DNA of 39,164 bases from Phormidesmis priestleyi Ana (GTDB lineage Bacteria > Cyanobacteriota > Cyanobacteriia > Phormidesmidales > Phormidesmidaceae), in NCBI GenBank assembly GCA_001314865.1, contig LJZR01000036.1:1-39164 (forward strand), read 5' to 3'. Under the pieces are notes generated by a model. It saw nothing but the letters and a program-made list of their open reading frames with translations, was not told the DNA's origin and made no database searches. The position numbers and the translations under genes are program-made. The stretch's first letter is position 1, and each line of letters starts with the position of its first letter. Of the stretch, positions 9,071-18,014 are shown piece by piece.

Positions 9071-10222
9071 ATGCGATCGCCCTATGCTGCTATTGGTTTG
9101 ACTATTGCAAGTACAACGGGTGTGATTGCGATCGCCTGTATGGGCCAAGTCGCCGTAGCGATGCCTGCATTATCTGGGTTGTACCTCAGCCAGACGCCCT
9201 CATCAGCCCCTGATCTGTTGTTAGATAATGAGGGATCGTCACCTAATCTCAATACAAATCTCAATACAAATCTCAATACAGAAGCCCCTGACAGCGAGGA
9301 CTCAGATCCGGAAAACACAGAAGATGAAAATTCAGAAGGTGAAAATGCAGAAGATGAAAATGCAGCGCCTGATGGTTTGGATATTGAAGACGATGATTTC
9401 CTCAACCCCGATCCGATGGAGGCCGCGTTAGATCCGTCGGAAGCGGCGGCTGAAGTAGGAGAGATTAAAATTATTCCTGAAGTACAAACGCCAGCGGCGG
9501 CTGTTCGCCGTCAGCACAATGGCCAGCTCTTGTTGCGCTCATCGGCTTTTACCAGTTCTAACATTACAGGCAGTACGCTTGAGCAAACTGGCGATATTGT
9601 GTTTGTTAATCAAGCAACGATACTGGTGACGCCAAAGCTAGGCCCAGAGACTCGCCTGATTGCAACAGCAGGAGGCGGGCTCACCCGTTTTGCTGAGGAA
9701 GGCGATCGCAATAATTACAATTCTCTGGACTTTAGTTTGGGGGTACAGCAGCGTTTGACCCATAGAATGTATGGCCAGCTCGATTGGGTTAATGCTCAGC
9801 TGTATAGCGCGGTAAGTGGCGATCGCACCTTGTCTGACAACAGTGCTCGCCTCCTGATTGGCCGACAAGATCAGCTCGATAAAAAAGTGCGACTAGACAC
9901 CGCCTATGAACTGCGTGTTCGCTTTACAAATCCTAGCGATCGCAGTCGTATTGAGAACAGTCTATCGACGAACTTACGCTACGATGTATCGCCCGATTGG
10001 CAGGCGTCTTTTGGCTATCGCTTAGCTTTAAATGATTACACTCAAAATGGCCGATTTGACACCACCCATCGCCTGCAAGCGGCAACCACCTTCCTGCCCA
10101 CCCAAGATACCTTTGTGACAGGATTTGCCGCATATCTGTTTGGTAATTCTTCCGCTGCCAATGTTGACTTAGAGAATTTTTCCTTTGGGCTGGGTGTAGG
10201 GGTAAACTTACCGCTGTTTTAA
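9071..10222 (+). CDS. Probable outer-membrane beta-barrel protein
   Basis: A 383-residue exported protein. The N-terminus (MRSPYAAIGLTIASTTGVIA) is a signal peptide with a likely cut near VAVA or MPAL. A strongly acidic low-complexity linker of Asp, Glu and Asn follows (about 55-130), including three copies of a 12-bp repeat. The C-terminal 230 residues alternate polar and hydrophobic residues in successive strands, for example LRYDVSPDWQASFGYRLALN. The protein ends FGLGVGVNLPLF, with the terminal Phe typical of barrels inserted by the BAM machinery. I cannot name the family. The ATG at 9071 has a gagag ribosome site; the in-frame TTG at 9053 is less likely. It lies 96 bp after the FecR gene on the same strand, so a joint envelope role is plausible. 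Confidence 0.65.
   Translation: MRSPYAAIGLTIASTTGVIAIACMGQVAVAMPALSGLYLSQTPSSAPDLLLDNEGSSPNLNTNLNTNLNTEAPDSEDSDPENTEDENSEGENAEDENAAPDGLDIEDDDFLNPDPMEAALDPSEAAAEVGEIKIIPEVQTPAAAVRRQHNGQLLLRSSAFTSSNITGSTLEQTGDIVFVNQATILVTPKLGPETRLIATAGGGLTRFAEEGDRNNYNSLDFSLGVQQRLTHRMYGQLDWVNAQLYSAVSGDRTLSDNSARLLIGRQDQLDKKVRLDTAYELRVRFTNPSDRSRIENSLSTNLRYDVSPDWQASFGYRLALNDYTQNGRFDTTHRLQAATTFLPTQDTFVTGFAAYLFGNSSAANVDLENFSFGLGVGVNLPLF
9245..9280 (+). repeat. 12-bp x 3 tandem repeat in the beta-barrel gene
   Basis: Three identical copies of aatctcaataca encode an NLNT-type repeat at the start of the acidic linker. A looser repeat of gaagatgaaaatgca follows (about 9318-9364). Confidence 0.95.
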
Positions 10223-10224
10223 GC

Positions 10225-10272
10225 GCCTAACGCTTGAGGTTCTTAAAAGCCTAGCGCTTGGGGCTCTTAAAG
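10225..10272. repeat. 24-bp direct repeat after the beta-barrel gene
   Basis: Two adjacent 24-bp units (10225-10248 and 10249-10272) start gcctaacgcttgaggttctt and gcctagcgcttggggctctt. They lie immediately after the barrel stop codon. AAGCGC and GCGCTT within them could pair, but there is no T-tract to make a standard terminator. Confidence 0.8.
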
Positions 10273-10299
10273 AAAGTTTTGCCTAATATTTCGACGATT

Positions 10300-10341
10300 T
10301 GCATAACACTTCAGAGTCAACCCTAAGTATTTACCGAGGGG
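10300..10341 (+). promoter_or_regulatory. Shared upstream element, copy in front of the CHAT gene
   Basis: The element reads TGCATA, nine bases, AGTC, a CCTAAGTA block, then GAGGGG, 42 bp in all. It ends 40 bp before the CHAT ATG. The same boxes with the same overall spacing occur upstream of the gene at 18795-19460 and, slightly shortened, upstream of 17155-17880. A promoter or operator for a common regulator is the likely reading. Inverted repeats (TTCAGAGTC at 10310-10318 with GACTCTGAA at 10361-10369, and GAGGG/CCCTC at 10336-10350) overlap it. Confidence 0.55.
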
Positions 10342-10381
10342 TTCTCCCTCCTGCAAAAAGGACTCTGAAGGAGAGACTGCT

Positions 10382-11656
10382 ATGGGCACGCCACATGCCA
10401 TCAAGACACGTCATCTACAAATTGTTGAATTAACTAAACTGACCGAACTCTTTGCTGCGCAGTCTTTATCATCGCCTTTTCCGACGCCTTGTTCGCCACT
10501 AACGAGCCACTATCCAACCGCATGGGGTGATCAACATAGCGCCAGACACAAGCGTGCTGTACTTAAGCTTGGCCTTCCTGAGTCAAAAGGGATTCCGGTG
10601 AGCCTTCAGATTGGCAATGAGGGGGCGCTACCTCAGCTAGAAACGACAGGCTGGTTGCCCCTAGCCACTGAGCTACTCGTCACTCAAGCGGCTTGGCAAC
10701 AGACTTACTGTCAAAACTATCACCAAGCTTTTCGCATTCATGTGTCTGAGGTACAAATCACGAATGTTAGCTATCAAGAAGAGACTGAACAGTGTCGTCA
10801 AGTGCATCAACGCTTGACGCAGCAGATCAACAGCTGGCTAAATTCAGAACTCTTTCGACCCGTGCGAGAAACTTTACTTTCTCAGCTACATCCGACAGAC
10901 ATGATTCGGTTAGTGTTCCAAACGGACGATGTACAGATTCGCGCGCTGCCGCTGCATGTATGGGACTGGTTTGATCGCTATCCGCAAGCAGAGCTGGTGC
11001 TGAGCCAATCAACTTATTGTCAATGGCCTCAACCAACGGCTCCTCAAGCGGCTAAGCGTCAGGCGCCTGAGGCTGCGAAGGTAAAGATTCTAGCTGTGCT
11101 AGGTGATAGTCAGGGATTAGATTTGCAGCGCGATCTTGACCTGCTGCGCGCTTTGCCGGATGTTGCGCTAACTTGTTTGGTCGAACCTGAGCGATCGCAG
11201 CTGAATGACGCCCTTTGGGAACAGTCTTGGGATATTCTCTTTTTTGCAGGGCACAGCCGCTGCACCGATCAAACGCAACAGCTTCGCCTCAATGCTAACG
11301 AAAGTCTGTCGCTGCATGACTTAAAACACGGCTTAAGAAAAGCCACAGTGCGAGGCCTGAAGCTAGCGATTTTCAATGCTTGCGACGGTCTAAAACTACT
11401 CAAATCTCTCAGTCAAGAACTTGTTTTGCCAACCACTATTTTGATGCGCCATCCCGTGCCGGATAAAGTGGCTCAAGCCTTCCTCAAATATTTTCTCAAT
11501 TCTTTTTCTCAAGGAATTCCGCTGCATCTAGCCGTCCGGGAAGCCAGAGAACAACTCGAAGGGCTAGAGTCCCAATTTCCCTTTGCTAGCTGGCTTCCTG
11601 TGCTTTGGCAAAATCCATCGGCGCAGCCTATCACTTGGACTCATTTAAAGTCCTAA
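10382..11656 (+). CDS. CHAT-domain (caspase-like) protease
   Basis: A 424-residue protein with a C-terminal CHAT domain, the caspase-related clan CD peptidase fold. The catalytic pair is visible: His291 in ILFFAGHS and Cys334 in LAIFNACDG. The closing REAREQLEG and FPFASWLPVLWQNP segments are typical of CHAT C-termini. The N-terminal half (about 1-215) is not assigned; it contains no TPR array or membrane segment, so this is not the usual TPR-CHAT form. The fold of the N-terminal part is unknown and may be the recognition or regulatory module. The ATG at 10382 has AAGGAG eight bases upstream. The stop codon overlaps by four bases the stop of the caspase-STAND-WD40 gene coming the other way, and both encode caspase-fold peptidases. 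A role in a protease-based stress or defence response is inference. Confidence 0.85.
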   Translation: MGTPHAIKTRHLQIVELTKLTELFAAQSLSSPFPTPCSPLTSHYPTAWGDQHSARHKRAVLKLGLPESKGIPVSLQIGNEGALPQLETTGWLPLATELLVTQAAWQQTYCQNYHQAFRIHVSEVQITNVSYQEETEQCRQVHQRLTQQINSWLNSELFRPVRETLLSQLHPTDMIRLVFQTDDVQIRALPLHVWDWFDRYPQAELVLSQSTYCQWPQPTAPQAAKRQAPEAAKVKILAVLGDSQGLDLQRDLDLLRALPDVALTCLVEPERSQLNDALWEQSWDILFFAGHSRCTDQTQQLRLNANESLSLHDLKHGLRKATVRGLKLAIFNACDGLKLLKSLSQELVLPTTILMRHPVPDKVAQAFLKYFLNSFSQGIPLHLAVREAREQLEGLESQFPFASWLPVLWQNPSAQPITWTHLKS

Positions 11657-14600
11657 AATTCACAGAGATCTTTCTTCAAAATAGTTGGATTGTGGGCCAG
11701 GTAATCGTTGACTTGATCGCAGGCTGCGGTTAGCAACTGGGCGAGATCCCAATTCCACAGGTTCACTTCCAAATCTTCTCCACTGCTGATGAACAGATGA
11801 CTATCGTGACTCACAGCCAAACTCTCTATTCCTTGATGATGGCCCTGCAAGCTGGTTAGCCGTTCACCCGTCTGCCAGTTCCAAAGCATGATGGTTTGAT
11901 CCGCGCTACCAGAAATGAGTATGTTTTTTGCTGATGTAGGAGGATTAGACACGAGGGCTAATGTAGTAACCCCGTTTTGATGTCCGGTTAAAGTGCGTAT
12001 GAGTGCGCCGTTTCTCACCCGCCAAATTTTGATGGTGTTATCCCAAGCTGATGAAATGAGATATTTGCCGTCTGCGCTAAAAGTCAGGGCTGCGATCGCT
12101 TCTCCATGCCCCTTTAATGTCTGCACTAGCGCCCCATCTTCATTCCAAATTTTCACCATTTTGTCATAGCTCCCTGACGCCATCCAATTGTTCTGCGGGT
12201 GCCACGCGATCGCCGTTATGCCCTCTTCATGAGTCTTCCAACTCTTTTGTTCTTTTTCCTTCACGAGGTGAAATAAACGCAGCAGTCCATCCTCTCCGCC
12301 CGAGAGTAGCCATTGTCCATTCGGGCTAAAGGCCACTGTGGTCATTGCCTTTGATGACCCGGTGACAATACTTGAAAACTTTCCTAAATCGATGCCTCCT
12401 TGCGTAATATCCCACAGCCTAATCTCTCCGGCCTCATGGGCAGAAGCTAATTGCGGTTTGCTGGGGTTAAAGGCTATTTTAAAAATATGATTGTCTCCAG
12501 CAAATAGTGTTGCTCGTCGCGATCCTAAAGCGTCATTCTCTTTTTTCCATAACTCAATACTGCCCTCCCAAGTGGCTCCTGCAAGTAAGCTGCTATCGGG
12601 GCTAAATGTGATGCTATAGAGCTTTTGCTCGGAGGTGGGTGCAGGCAACTGCCACAACCGAACGGTTTTGTCTCGGCTAGCAGAAGCGATTTGGGTGCCA
12701 GAAGGGTGCCATGCAGCGCTCAAAACTTCACCTCCATGCCCTTGAAAGGTCACTGGTGGGGTGTCTTCTGCTATGGGCCAGATGCGTGCAGTGCGATCGC
12801 CCCCCACCGACAGCAGAGACTTGCCGTCAGGGCTAAAGGCCACCGAATTCACCTGATTGTCATGTTCACCAATAATCTCGCCCGTAATTTTGCCTGTACT
12901 TTTGCCTGTACTTTTATCAGTACCTGGGGCTGTGCGATCGCTCAAGTGCCATAGCTTAATCATGCGATCGCTACCGCCAGAGGCAAGTCCCGCCTCGCCA
13001 AACGCCACCGAACTAACCCTTCCCTGATGGGCTACTGCCTCCCATACTAAGTCTCCGCTTTCGGTATCCCACACCTTAATTTTGCCATCTTCTCCACCCG
13101 ATGCCAGCTGCTGACCATCTGGATGCCAGTTCACTGTATTCACCCATCCCTGATGGCCACTCATAAGGGTTTTCAACAATGTTCCTTCTGCCGTCCAAAT
13201 CGAGATGCGACCATCTCGGCTGCTCGTTGCTAACCGCTCCCCATCTGGCGCATAAGCTACCGAGGTGACCCAATCGGAATGAGCCGATATGACCTGCTGT
13301 GGAACGACCCGCTGTGAAATATTCTGTTGTAAACTGACCGGCGATGAATTAACCTGCGATGAAGTATCCGGCTTAATTGCCCATAACGAGACCTGTCCGT
13401 TGGAGTGAGCGGTGGCAATTGTTTCACCCTCTGGGTGAAACGCGATACTCGTCACCCGGCTACGCACTGCTGCATCTCCCGCACCATCTATCTCACCATC
13501 GACTGGCACCGTCTGCAACAACTCACCATTGGCGTACCATACCTTAAGCGTGTCATCATCACTACCCGACGCTATCCACTCGCCATCAGCGCTGTAAGCC
13601 ACCGCATTGACCTGCTCACTGTGCCCCTCTAGGCGGTTGCGTTCTGCCCCTAAGCTCACACTCTGTTGCAACGTCCCGGTCGTCTGCGCCCATAAGGCAT
13701 TCGCCGCCCGCCCAAAAAATCTGAGTCCTCGAATATCTTGTAACTGCTGACCAGCTTCGATTGCCGTCATGGTCGCTTCTAAAGACTGATGAGTGGACAG
13801 TTGAGAAGTTGAGAGTGCATTCAAAGTTTCCACTTCTCGTAGCCGCGCCTGCTGTCGCTGAAAATAGGCAATCCCCCCTAAACCAATCGCCCCGATTGCC
13901 AGCACACTAATCGCGGCGATCGCTCGTTGTGCCCGCCGCAATCGCTTTAACGCCTGTGATTGTTCTTTTTCCCGTGCGTTCATTCCGGCTTCTATAAACC
14001 GCTGCACCTCTCCGGGTAGTTCATCGGTGTAGCTGATATACAGCTCTACTGCGGCATCTAACGGAATGCCTCGCAAGAGAAAATCAGACTGCTCGTTATT
14101 TTGCTTCCAGGCGATCGCAGCCTGCTCCACCTGCCGTTGCTTTCGCAATCGAACCCGATTCTCTTCTAGCCACCACCGCAATGTAGACCAATGGCGAATG
14201 AGAATTTCATGCGCTACCTCCACGGTTACAGGCGAAGAAGAGTCCGATGAAGAATGCGTGATAGAAGATGATTGTGCTGCTGCCGTTTCACCTTTTACCG
14301 TTTCACCTGCTGCTGTTTCCTCTTCAGTGCGTCCTCGACTACGCCCCCCATCATTGATCCTTTCACCTATCATTGCGCCTTCATGCAGGTCACTCTCTCC
14401 ACCGCCTATGACCACCAGCTTTGCGGCCACCAGTGCCTGCAATGTCCGCTCTACCCTTGCTGCTGGGTACTTCTTCACAACCAAATCCGTTTTTGCCACT
14501 CGCCGCCGCGTATCTTCTGTACCTTCACCCAGCTGAGTCAAATTCAGAAAAATCCAGCGAGCACAGTCTTGTTCTTCCCAGCTAAGCGCGTTGTATACTG

Positions 14601-17043
14601 TCTGTGCCTTTCGCTCTAGTGCGCCTTTAAGTCCGCCCACCTGTTCTTGATACACCTGCAAAGCCAGCTGTCCTGGCTCCCGCTTTTCCCAAATTTGTTC
14701 CAACACAAATTCCAACAACGGTAAATCACCCACCCCTTGGTTAAGATCTTGCAGTAGCACAGTAACCAGCTCTGGTTCAACGGCCAAACCTACTTTCTCA
14801 GCCGGACGTAGAATAATCTCTCGATAGGCCGCTTCTGAGAGGACGGGCGGAACTAAAATGTTGGACTGCTGGAGTTGGGGCGCGAGTTCAGGTAATTCTA
14901 GGGCAGTAGCCATGAAGTCAGTGCGCAAAGTGAGAACCAGTTTGAAACGATCGCTGGCGTGAGCGATCGCGCCCATGATTAAGGCCAAGAATGCCTGTCT
15001 CTCGACCTCACTTGACAGCGTAAACAGCTCCTCAAACTGATCGACCACCAGCACCACCATCGGCTCTGGGCGCGTTCTGAGCCACCGGACAAAGCCCTCT
15101 GGCCCCAGATGTAACAGTCCCTCAATCTGGAGCTGTTTCTGTATTTTGTCGGCTGTTTTGTCTTCACTGCTCACATCCACCAAGCGCTGTGCCAGTACCT
15201 GAATAGGATGCACCCCAGGGCGAAAGCTCTGCACCCACCAGCGATCGCTCCCCGGAATTTGTTTACCCTGTTTCAGCTGAGCCATCAGCCCCGCCTGCAC
15301 AACTGACGACTTACCACTCCCAGAAGCACCCACAACCGCCAAAAAGGACTGTTGGTTGATAGCCTGTAATAGCTGCTGTACAAGCTGCGATCGCCCAAAG
15401 AAAAAAGCCGCATCCGCTTCATCAAACGCCCGCAACCCCCTATACGGACACAGCCCAATATCTACCGCTACCGCCTCGGCTTGGGCAGTACTCTTCCCCG
15501 GCAGCACTTCTATCACCTCCTTCCCCGTCAGCCAAAAATAGGGGGTAATGGCGCTCAAGGCTAGCCGCCCCTGTAACTGCGTAATCCATCCCGCTGCGGG
15601 CATACCTTCCTGTAGCTCCGCCGCTGTCAAAGACTCTAAGAGTATCTGAGAGAAAATATGAGGAGATTTTCCGGTTGAAGCCGCCGCCAGTAAGCACTGA
15701 GCGCGGTCAGTATCAGCGCGGAGATCTTCTACCCAGGCATCTAAATTCTCGGCTTCAGGGAAATCTAAAACAACAATTTGCTGAGAAATTGCGGCGTCGC
15801 GCAGTACCTGGCGCAACCATGAACGACTCACCTGTGTACTCTCAGGCAGCACCAAAACCGCTTCCCCAGAGGGCAGTGTTTTCAGCTCTCCGCGCAAATA
15901 CAACAGAACAGTACCCGGTTCTACGCCGCTATTTGGCCCCTTTGCGAATCCCAAACACTGCCGTATGCTGGCGCGCACATTTGCCCATTTACCTCCGGGT
16001 TGAGGCCAATAGCTCACCTCAAAATTGCCACTTTGGCGCAAGACCTTACTCAACGCCAGGCTTGTCCCTGTATCTCTGAGCCCATCGACTAAAATTGCCC
16101 GACGTGGATATGCTCTGGCTGCGGCCTTTGCCTTCAGCACCAGCACACTTTCACCCACCCCTTCTACAATTCGCTTAGGGGTTTGTAGGGGATATTCTGT
16201 TTGCAGATGAAAGTCACCGCGACTGCGCTTTTGCTGATTGATAACCCGCAGTTGTTGATTGGTTTTGTCAATATAGCGCAGCGTTTGATAGTACACATAG
16301 CGATATAAGCTATCTGCCGAAATCGCGCCTTGGGCATTGGCGGCTTCTCCGCGCAGCCCCTGCATCAGGTAGTAGGTAAATACCCCATGACCTAGCTGGG
16401 GAAATTCCCAAGAACGCTGGTCTTGATCGCAGGAGAGAAGTGCGTAGAACCCGCTACTTTGAGCAGCCTGCCGTCGCAACACATCTACGGTGGTTCCCCG
16501 TAGGGTCATGTCACCACTGTGACAGGCATCTAGCCATACAAGCTGCTGTCGGGCAGCGCTACGATTCAATGCCCTAAGGAGAAACTGAAGGCTCAGACCT
16601 GTTTCTAATAAATTCTCTTTTTGAGTATCGCTGAAGCAAAGAACAGCTTGCGGAGCCTCAGAAACTGCTTCAGAGACTGCTGCTGTCGTTTGAATACCAT
16701 GCCCCGAAAAGTAGAACAAAATCGTATCTTGGGGCTGAGCCTTGGTGACGATCTGTTCAAGACTCGCTTGGACGCTCGCCAATGTTGGTGGCTGCAAAGC
16801 GCCATCATAATGCACCCGAATTTTTTGATAGGAAAATGCCGGAGTGGCGTCGTTAAGAGCTTCGCTAAGGCCCTGACAATCGACTGCTGAGTAACGTAGG
16901 TCGGGCAGGCTAGTGTCTTGGTAGTGGTTTACGCCCACCAATAGTAGCCAGAGCACAGAATCGGCTGAGGGATTGTGGGAAGAACGCTCTGTTGGGTTTT
17001 GGGTTGGAGAAGTAGGCTGGCTAGTGCCGATACTGACAGGCAT
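11653..17043 (-). CDS. Caspase - STAND NTPase - WD40 protein
   Basis: An 1796-residue multidomain protein. Residues about 30-270 form a caspase (C14) domain with His115 in FYFSGHG and Cys174 in WLDACHSGD. A STAND NTPase (about 530-1000) starts CPYRGLRAFDEADAAFFFGR, has the Walker A motif GASGSGKSS (Lys578) and VLVVDQFEELF as Walker B, and ends with the VAHEILIRHW block. One membrane segment (AIAAISVLAIGAIGLGGIAY) lies near 1040-1060. The C-terminus (about 1135-1790) holds 14 WD40 repeats, enough for two seven-bladed propellers. The family is thought to sense a ligand through the repeats, oligomerise through the NTPase and activate the caspase. A Glu/Ser/Thr-rich insert of roughly 60 residues splits the end of the STAND region, and a TGKSTGK repeat sits between propeller blades. 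The ATG at 17043 fits the family start. The gene converges with the CHAT gene. Confidence 0.93.
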   Translation of the reverse strand: MPVSIGTSQPTSPTQNPTERSSHNPSADSVLWLLLVGVNHYQDTSLPDLRYSAVDCQGLSEALNDATPAFSYQKIRVHYDGALQPPTLASVQASLEQIVTKAQPQDTILFYFSGHGIQTTAAVSEAVSEAPQAVLCFSDTQKENLLETGLSLQFLLRALNRSAARQQLVWLDACHSGDMTLRGTTVDVLRRQAAQSSGFYALLSCDQDQRSWEFPQLGHGVFTYYLMQGLRGEAANAQGAISADSLYRYVYYQTLRYIDKTNQQLRVINQQKRSRGDFHLQTEYPLQTPKRIVEGVGESVLVLKAKAAARAYPRRAILVDGLRDTGTSLALSKVLRQSGNFEVSYWPQPGGKWANVRASIRQCLGFAKGPNSGVEPGTVLLYLRGELKTLPSGEAVLVLPESTQVSRSWLRQVLRDAAISQQIVVLDFPEAENLDAWVEDLRADTDRAQCLLAAASTGKSPHIFSQILLESLTAAELQEGMPAAGWITQLQGRLALSAITPYFWLTGKEVIEVLPGKSTAQAEAVAVDIGLCPYRGLRAFDEADAAFFFGRSQLVQQLLQAINQQSFLAVVGASGSGKSSVVQAGLMAQLKQGKQIPGSDRWWVQSFRPGVHPIQVLAQRLVDVSSEDKTADKIQKQLQIEGLLHLGPEGFVRWLRTRPEPMVVLVVDQFEELFTLSSEVERQAFLALIMGAIAHASDRFKLVLTLRTDFMATALELPELAPQLQQSNILVPPVLSEAAYREIILRPAEKVGLAVEPELVTVLLQDLNQGVGDLPLLEFVLEQIWEKREPGQLALQVYQEQVGGLKGALERKAQTVYNALSWEEQDCARWIFLNLTQLGEGTEDTRRRVAKTDLVVKKYPAARVERTLQALVAAKLVVIGGGESDLHEGAMIGERINDGGRSRGRTEEETAAGETVKGETAAAQSSSITHSSSDSSSPVTVEVAHEILIRHWSTLRWWLEENRVRLRKQRQVEQAAIAWKQNNEQSDFLLRGIPLDAAVELYISYTDELPGEVQRFIEAGMNAREKEQSQALKRLRRAQRAIAAISVLAIGAIGLGGIAYFQRQQARLREVETLNALSTSQLSTHQSLEATMTAIEAGQQLQDIRGLRFFGRAANALWAQTTGTLQQSVSLGAERNRLEGHSEQVNAVAYSADGEWIASGSDDDTLKVWYANGELLQTVPVDGEIDGAGDAAVRSRVTSIAFHPEGETIATAHSNGQVSLWAIKPDTSSQVNSSPVSLQQNISQRVVPQQVISAHSDWVTSVAYAPDGERLATSSRDGRISIWTAEGTLLKTLMSGHQGWVNTVNWHPDGQQLASGGEDGKIKVWDTESGDLVWEAVAHQGRVSSVAFGEAGLASGGSDRMIKLWHLSDRTAPGTDKSTGKSTGKITGEIIGEHDNQVNSVAFSPDGKSLLSVGGDRTARIWPIAEDTPPVTFQGHGGEVLSAAWHPSGTQIASASRDKTVRLWQLPAPTSEQKLYSITFSPDSSLLAGATWEGSIELWKKENDALGSRRATLFAGDNHIFKIAFNPSKPQLASAHEAGEIRLWDITQGGIDLGKFSSIVTGSSKAMTTVAFSPNGQWLLSGGEDGLLRLFHLVKEKEQKSWKTHEEGITAIAWHPQNNWMASGSYDKMVKIWNEDGALVQTLKGHGEAIAALTFSADGKYLISSAWDNTIKIWRVRNGALIRTLTGHQNGVTTLALVSNPPTSAKNILISGSADQTIMLWNWQTGERLTSLQGHHQGIESLAVSHDSHLFISSGEDLEVNLWNWDLAQLLTAACDQVNDYLAHNPTILKKDLCEF

Positions 17044-17154
17044 GAGTTCAAGACACCTAAGCGATCGCTGTTATTTTACGAGCAAGAGTGGGCTGTAGGA
17101 GGCACCCTCATGGGTATGGGTGAAAACCTTTACCTAAATTTAGGCGGCAGGCTG

Positions 17155-17880
17155 CTAACGACCGAGTGTAATGGATGTTTCGAGTGCCAGCACATAAACG
17201 CTCCCCTGGGGAATTTGAACGATCCGTGAACTTTCGTCCTGGCGACCCGCGACCATGCCGATTAAGTTACCCAGCATACCGCCTCGATCAAAAGCATCAG
17301 GATCGCCACCATTGAGGAAGCCAAAACCACTGGCGGCCATTCGCCCGATAGTTGCGCCATTGTCGGCAGCACGGTCATTGGCACGGACATGGGTGATAGT
17401 AGTTCCTGGAATAATGGGGCTCTTGGCTTGAATAGGGACAATTTGCCCGCCGATCACAATGGACTGAGCAATGACTCTGGCACCGCCGTCTTCTGGCTGA
17501 ATGATAACGCTCACAGGGCTGTTTTCAGGCACAATTACATTCCCTTGCGCATCTGTAATCGCTTGCGAAAGCGGTAGGGTGACAGGATAGGCACCTTCAT
17601 CGGCATCAATAGAAACCGGGGCCAAAAAGCTGACAATGACGCCTGTGCTTGCTGGAATGGTAACAGTTGTCGGCTGGGGCAATAGATTCGTTCTCGGTGC
17701 GATAGGTCTCTGTGAGGAAGTTAATGTGTCGATTGTGGGTTGTTCTACAGGTTCGGCAGTCGGTTGTTCGGCAATGGTTGAGACAGGTGTGATCTCGGCG
17801 GCAACGGGTGACATTTGCCCGCCGATGGTAGCTGCTGCTGAGAGTGCAATGACCAATTTTAAAAGCGTTGGAGTTTTCAT
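17155..17880 (-). CDS. Exported protein of unknown function
   Basis: A 241-residue protein with a clear signal peptide (KLVIALSAAATIGG, cut probably after VAA). A Thr/Pro-rich spacer is followed by a beta-rich domain with VIVPENSPVSVIIQP, IVIGGQIVPIQAKS and a Gly-rich GRMAASGFGFLNGGD segment. The closing QIPQGSVYVLALETSITL has the look of a TrbI/VirB10-like beta domain, but this similarity is weak and I do not assign the family. It is probably periplasmic. The ATG at 17880 has AAGGAG nine bases upstream (17890-17895 on the plus strand), and the shared upstream element lies at 17932-17972. It stands 111 bp from the start of the caspase-STAND-WD40 gene on the same strand and could be cotranscribed with it. 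Confidence 0.65.
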   Translation of the reverse strand: MKTPTLLKLVIALSAAATIGGQMSPVAAEITPVSTIAEQPTAEPVEQPTIDTLTSSQRPIAPRTNLLPQPTTVTIPASTGVIVSFLAPVSIDADEGAYPVTLPLSQAITDAQGNVIVPENSPVSVIIQPEDGGARVIAQSIVIGGQIVPIQAKSPIIPGTTITHVRANDRAADNGATIGRMAASGFGFLNGGDPDAFDRGGMLGNLIGMVAGRQDESSRIVQIPQGSVYVLALETSITLGR

Positions 17881-17931
17881 TTTTACCGGCTCCTTTTTAA
17901 GGATAAAGTGTGTAGCTTGAGGCGGTTGGTT

Positions 17932-17972
17932 GCCCTTACTCTTTTATAGGGACGGACTTAGATAGATATGCA
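17932..17972 (-). promoter_or_regulatory. Shared upstream element, copy in front of the exported-protein gene at 17155-17880
   Basis: Read on the minus strand: TGCATA, eight bases, AGTC, 19 bases containing CCCTATAAAAGAGT, then GGG. The AGTC-19-GGG spacing is identical to the copies at 10300-10341 and 19510-19551. The TGCATA end overlaps a perfect 8-bp inverted repeat, AGATAGAT (17960-17967) with ATCTATCT (17979-17986). It lies about 50 bp upstream of the ATG. Confidence 0.55.
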
Positions 17973-18014
17973 CCAGGCATCTATCTGGTATGTACCTGTT
18001 ATGAAAAATTTCTT

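Noticed and set aside
9228-9431. Frame rich in Ile, Gln and Lys within the beta-barrel gene
   Set aside because: An out-of-frame reading of the 12-bp and acidic-linker repeats.
14066-14619. Plus-strand open frames opposite the caspase-STAND gene
   Set aside because: Ser/Cys/Arg-rich translations are antisense shadows of the low-complexity insert and STAND region.
17136-17147. 12-bp palindrome CCTAAATTTAGG upstream of the caspase gene
   Set aside because: Short AT-rich palindromes are expected by chance, and it fits neither the shared element nor a terminator.
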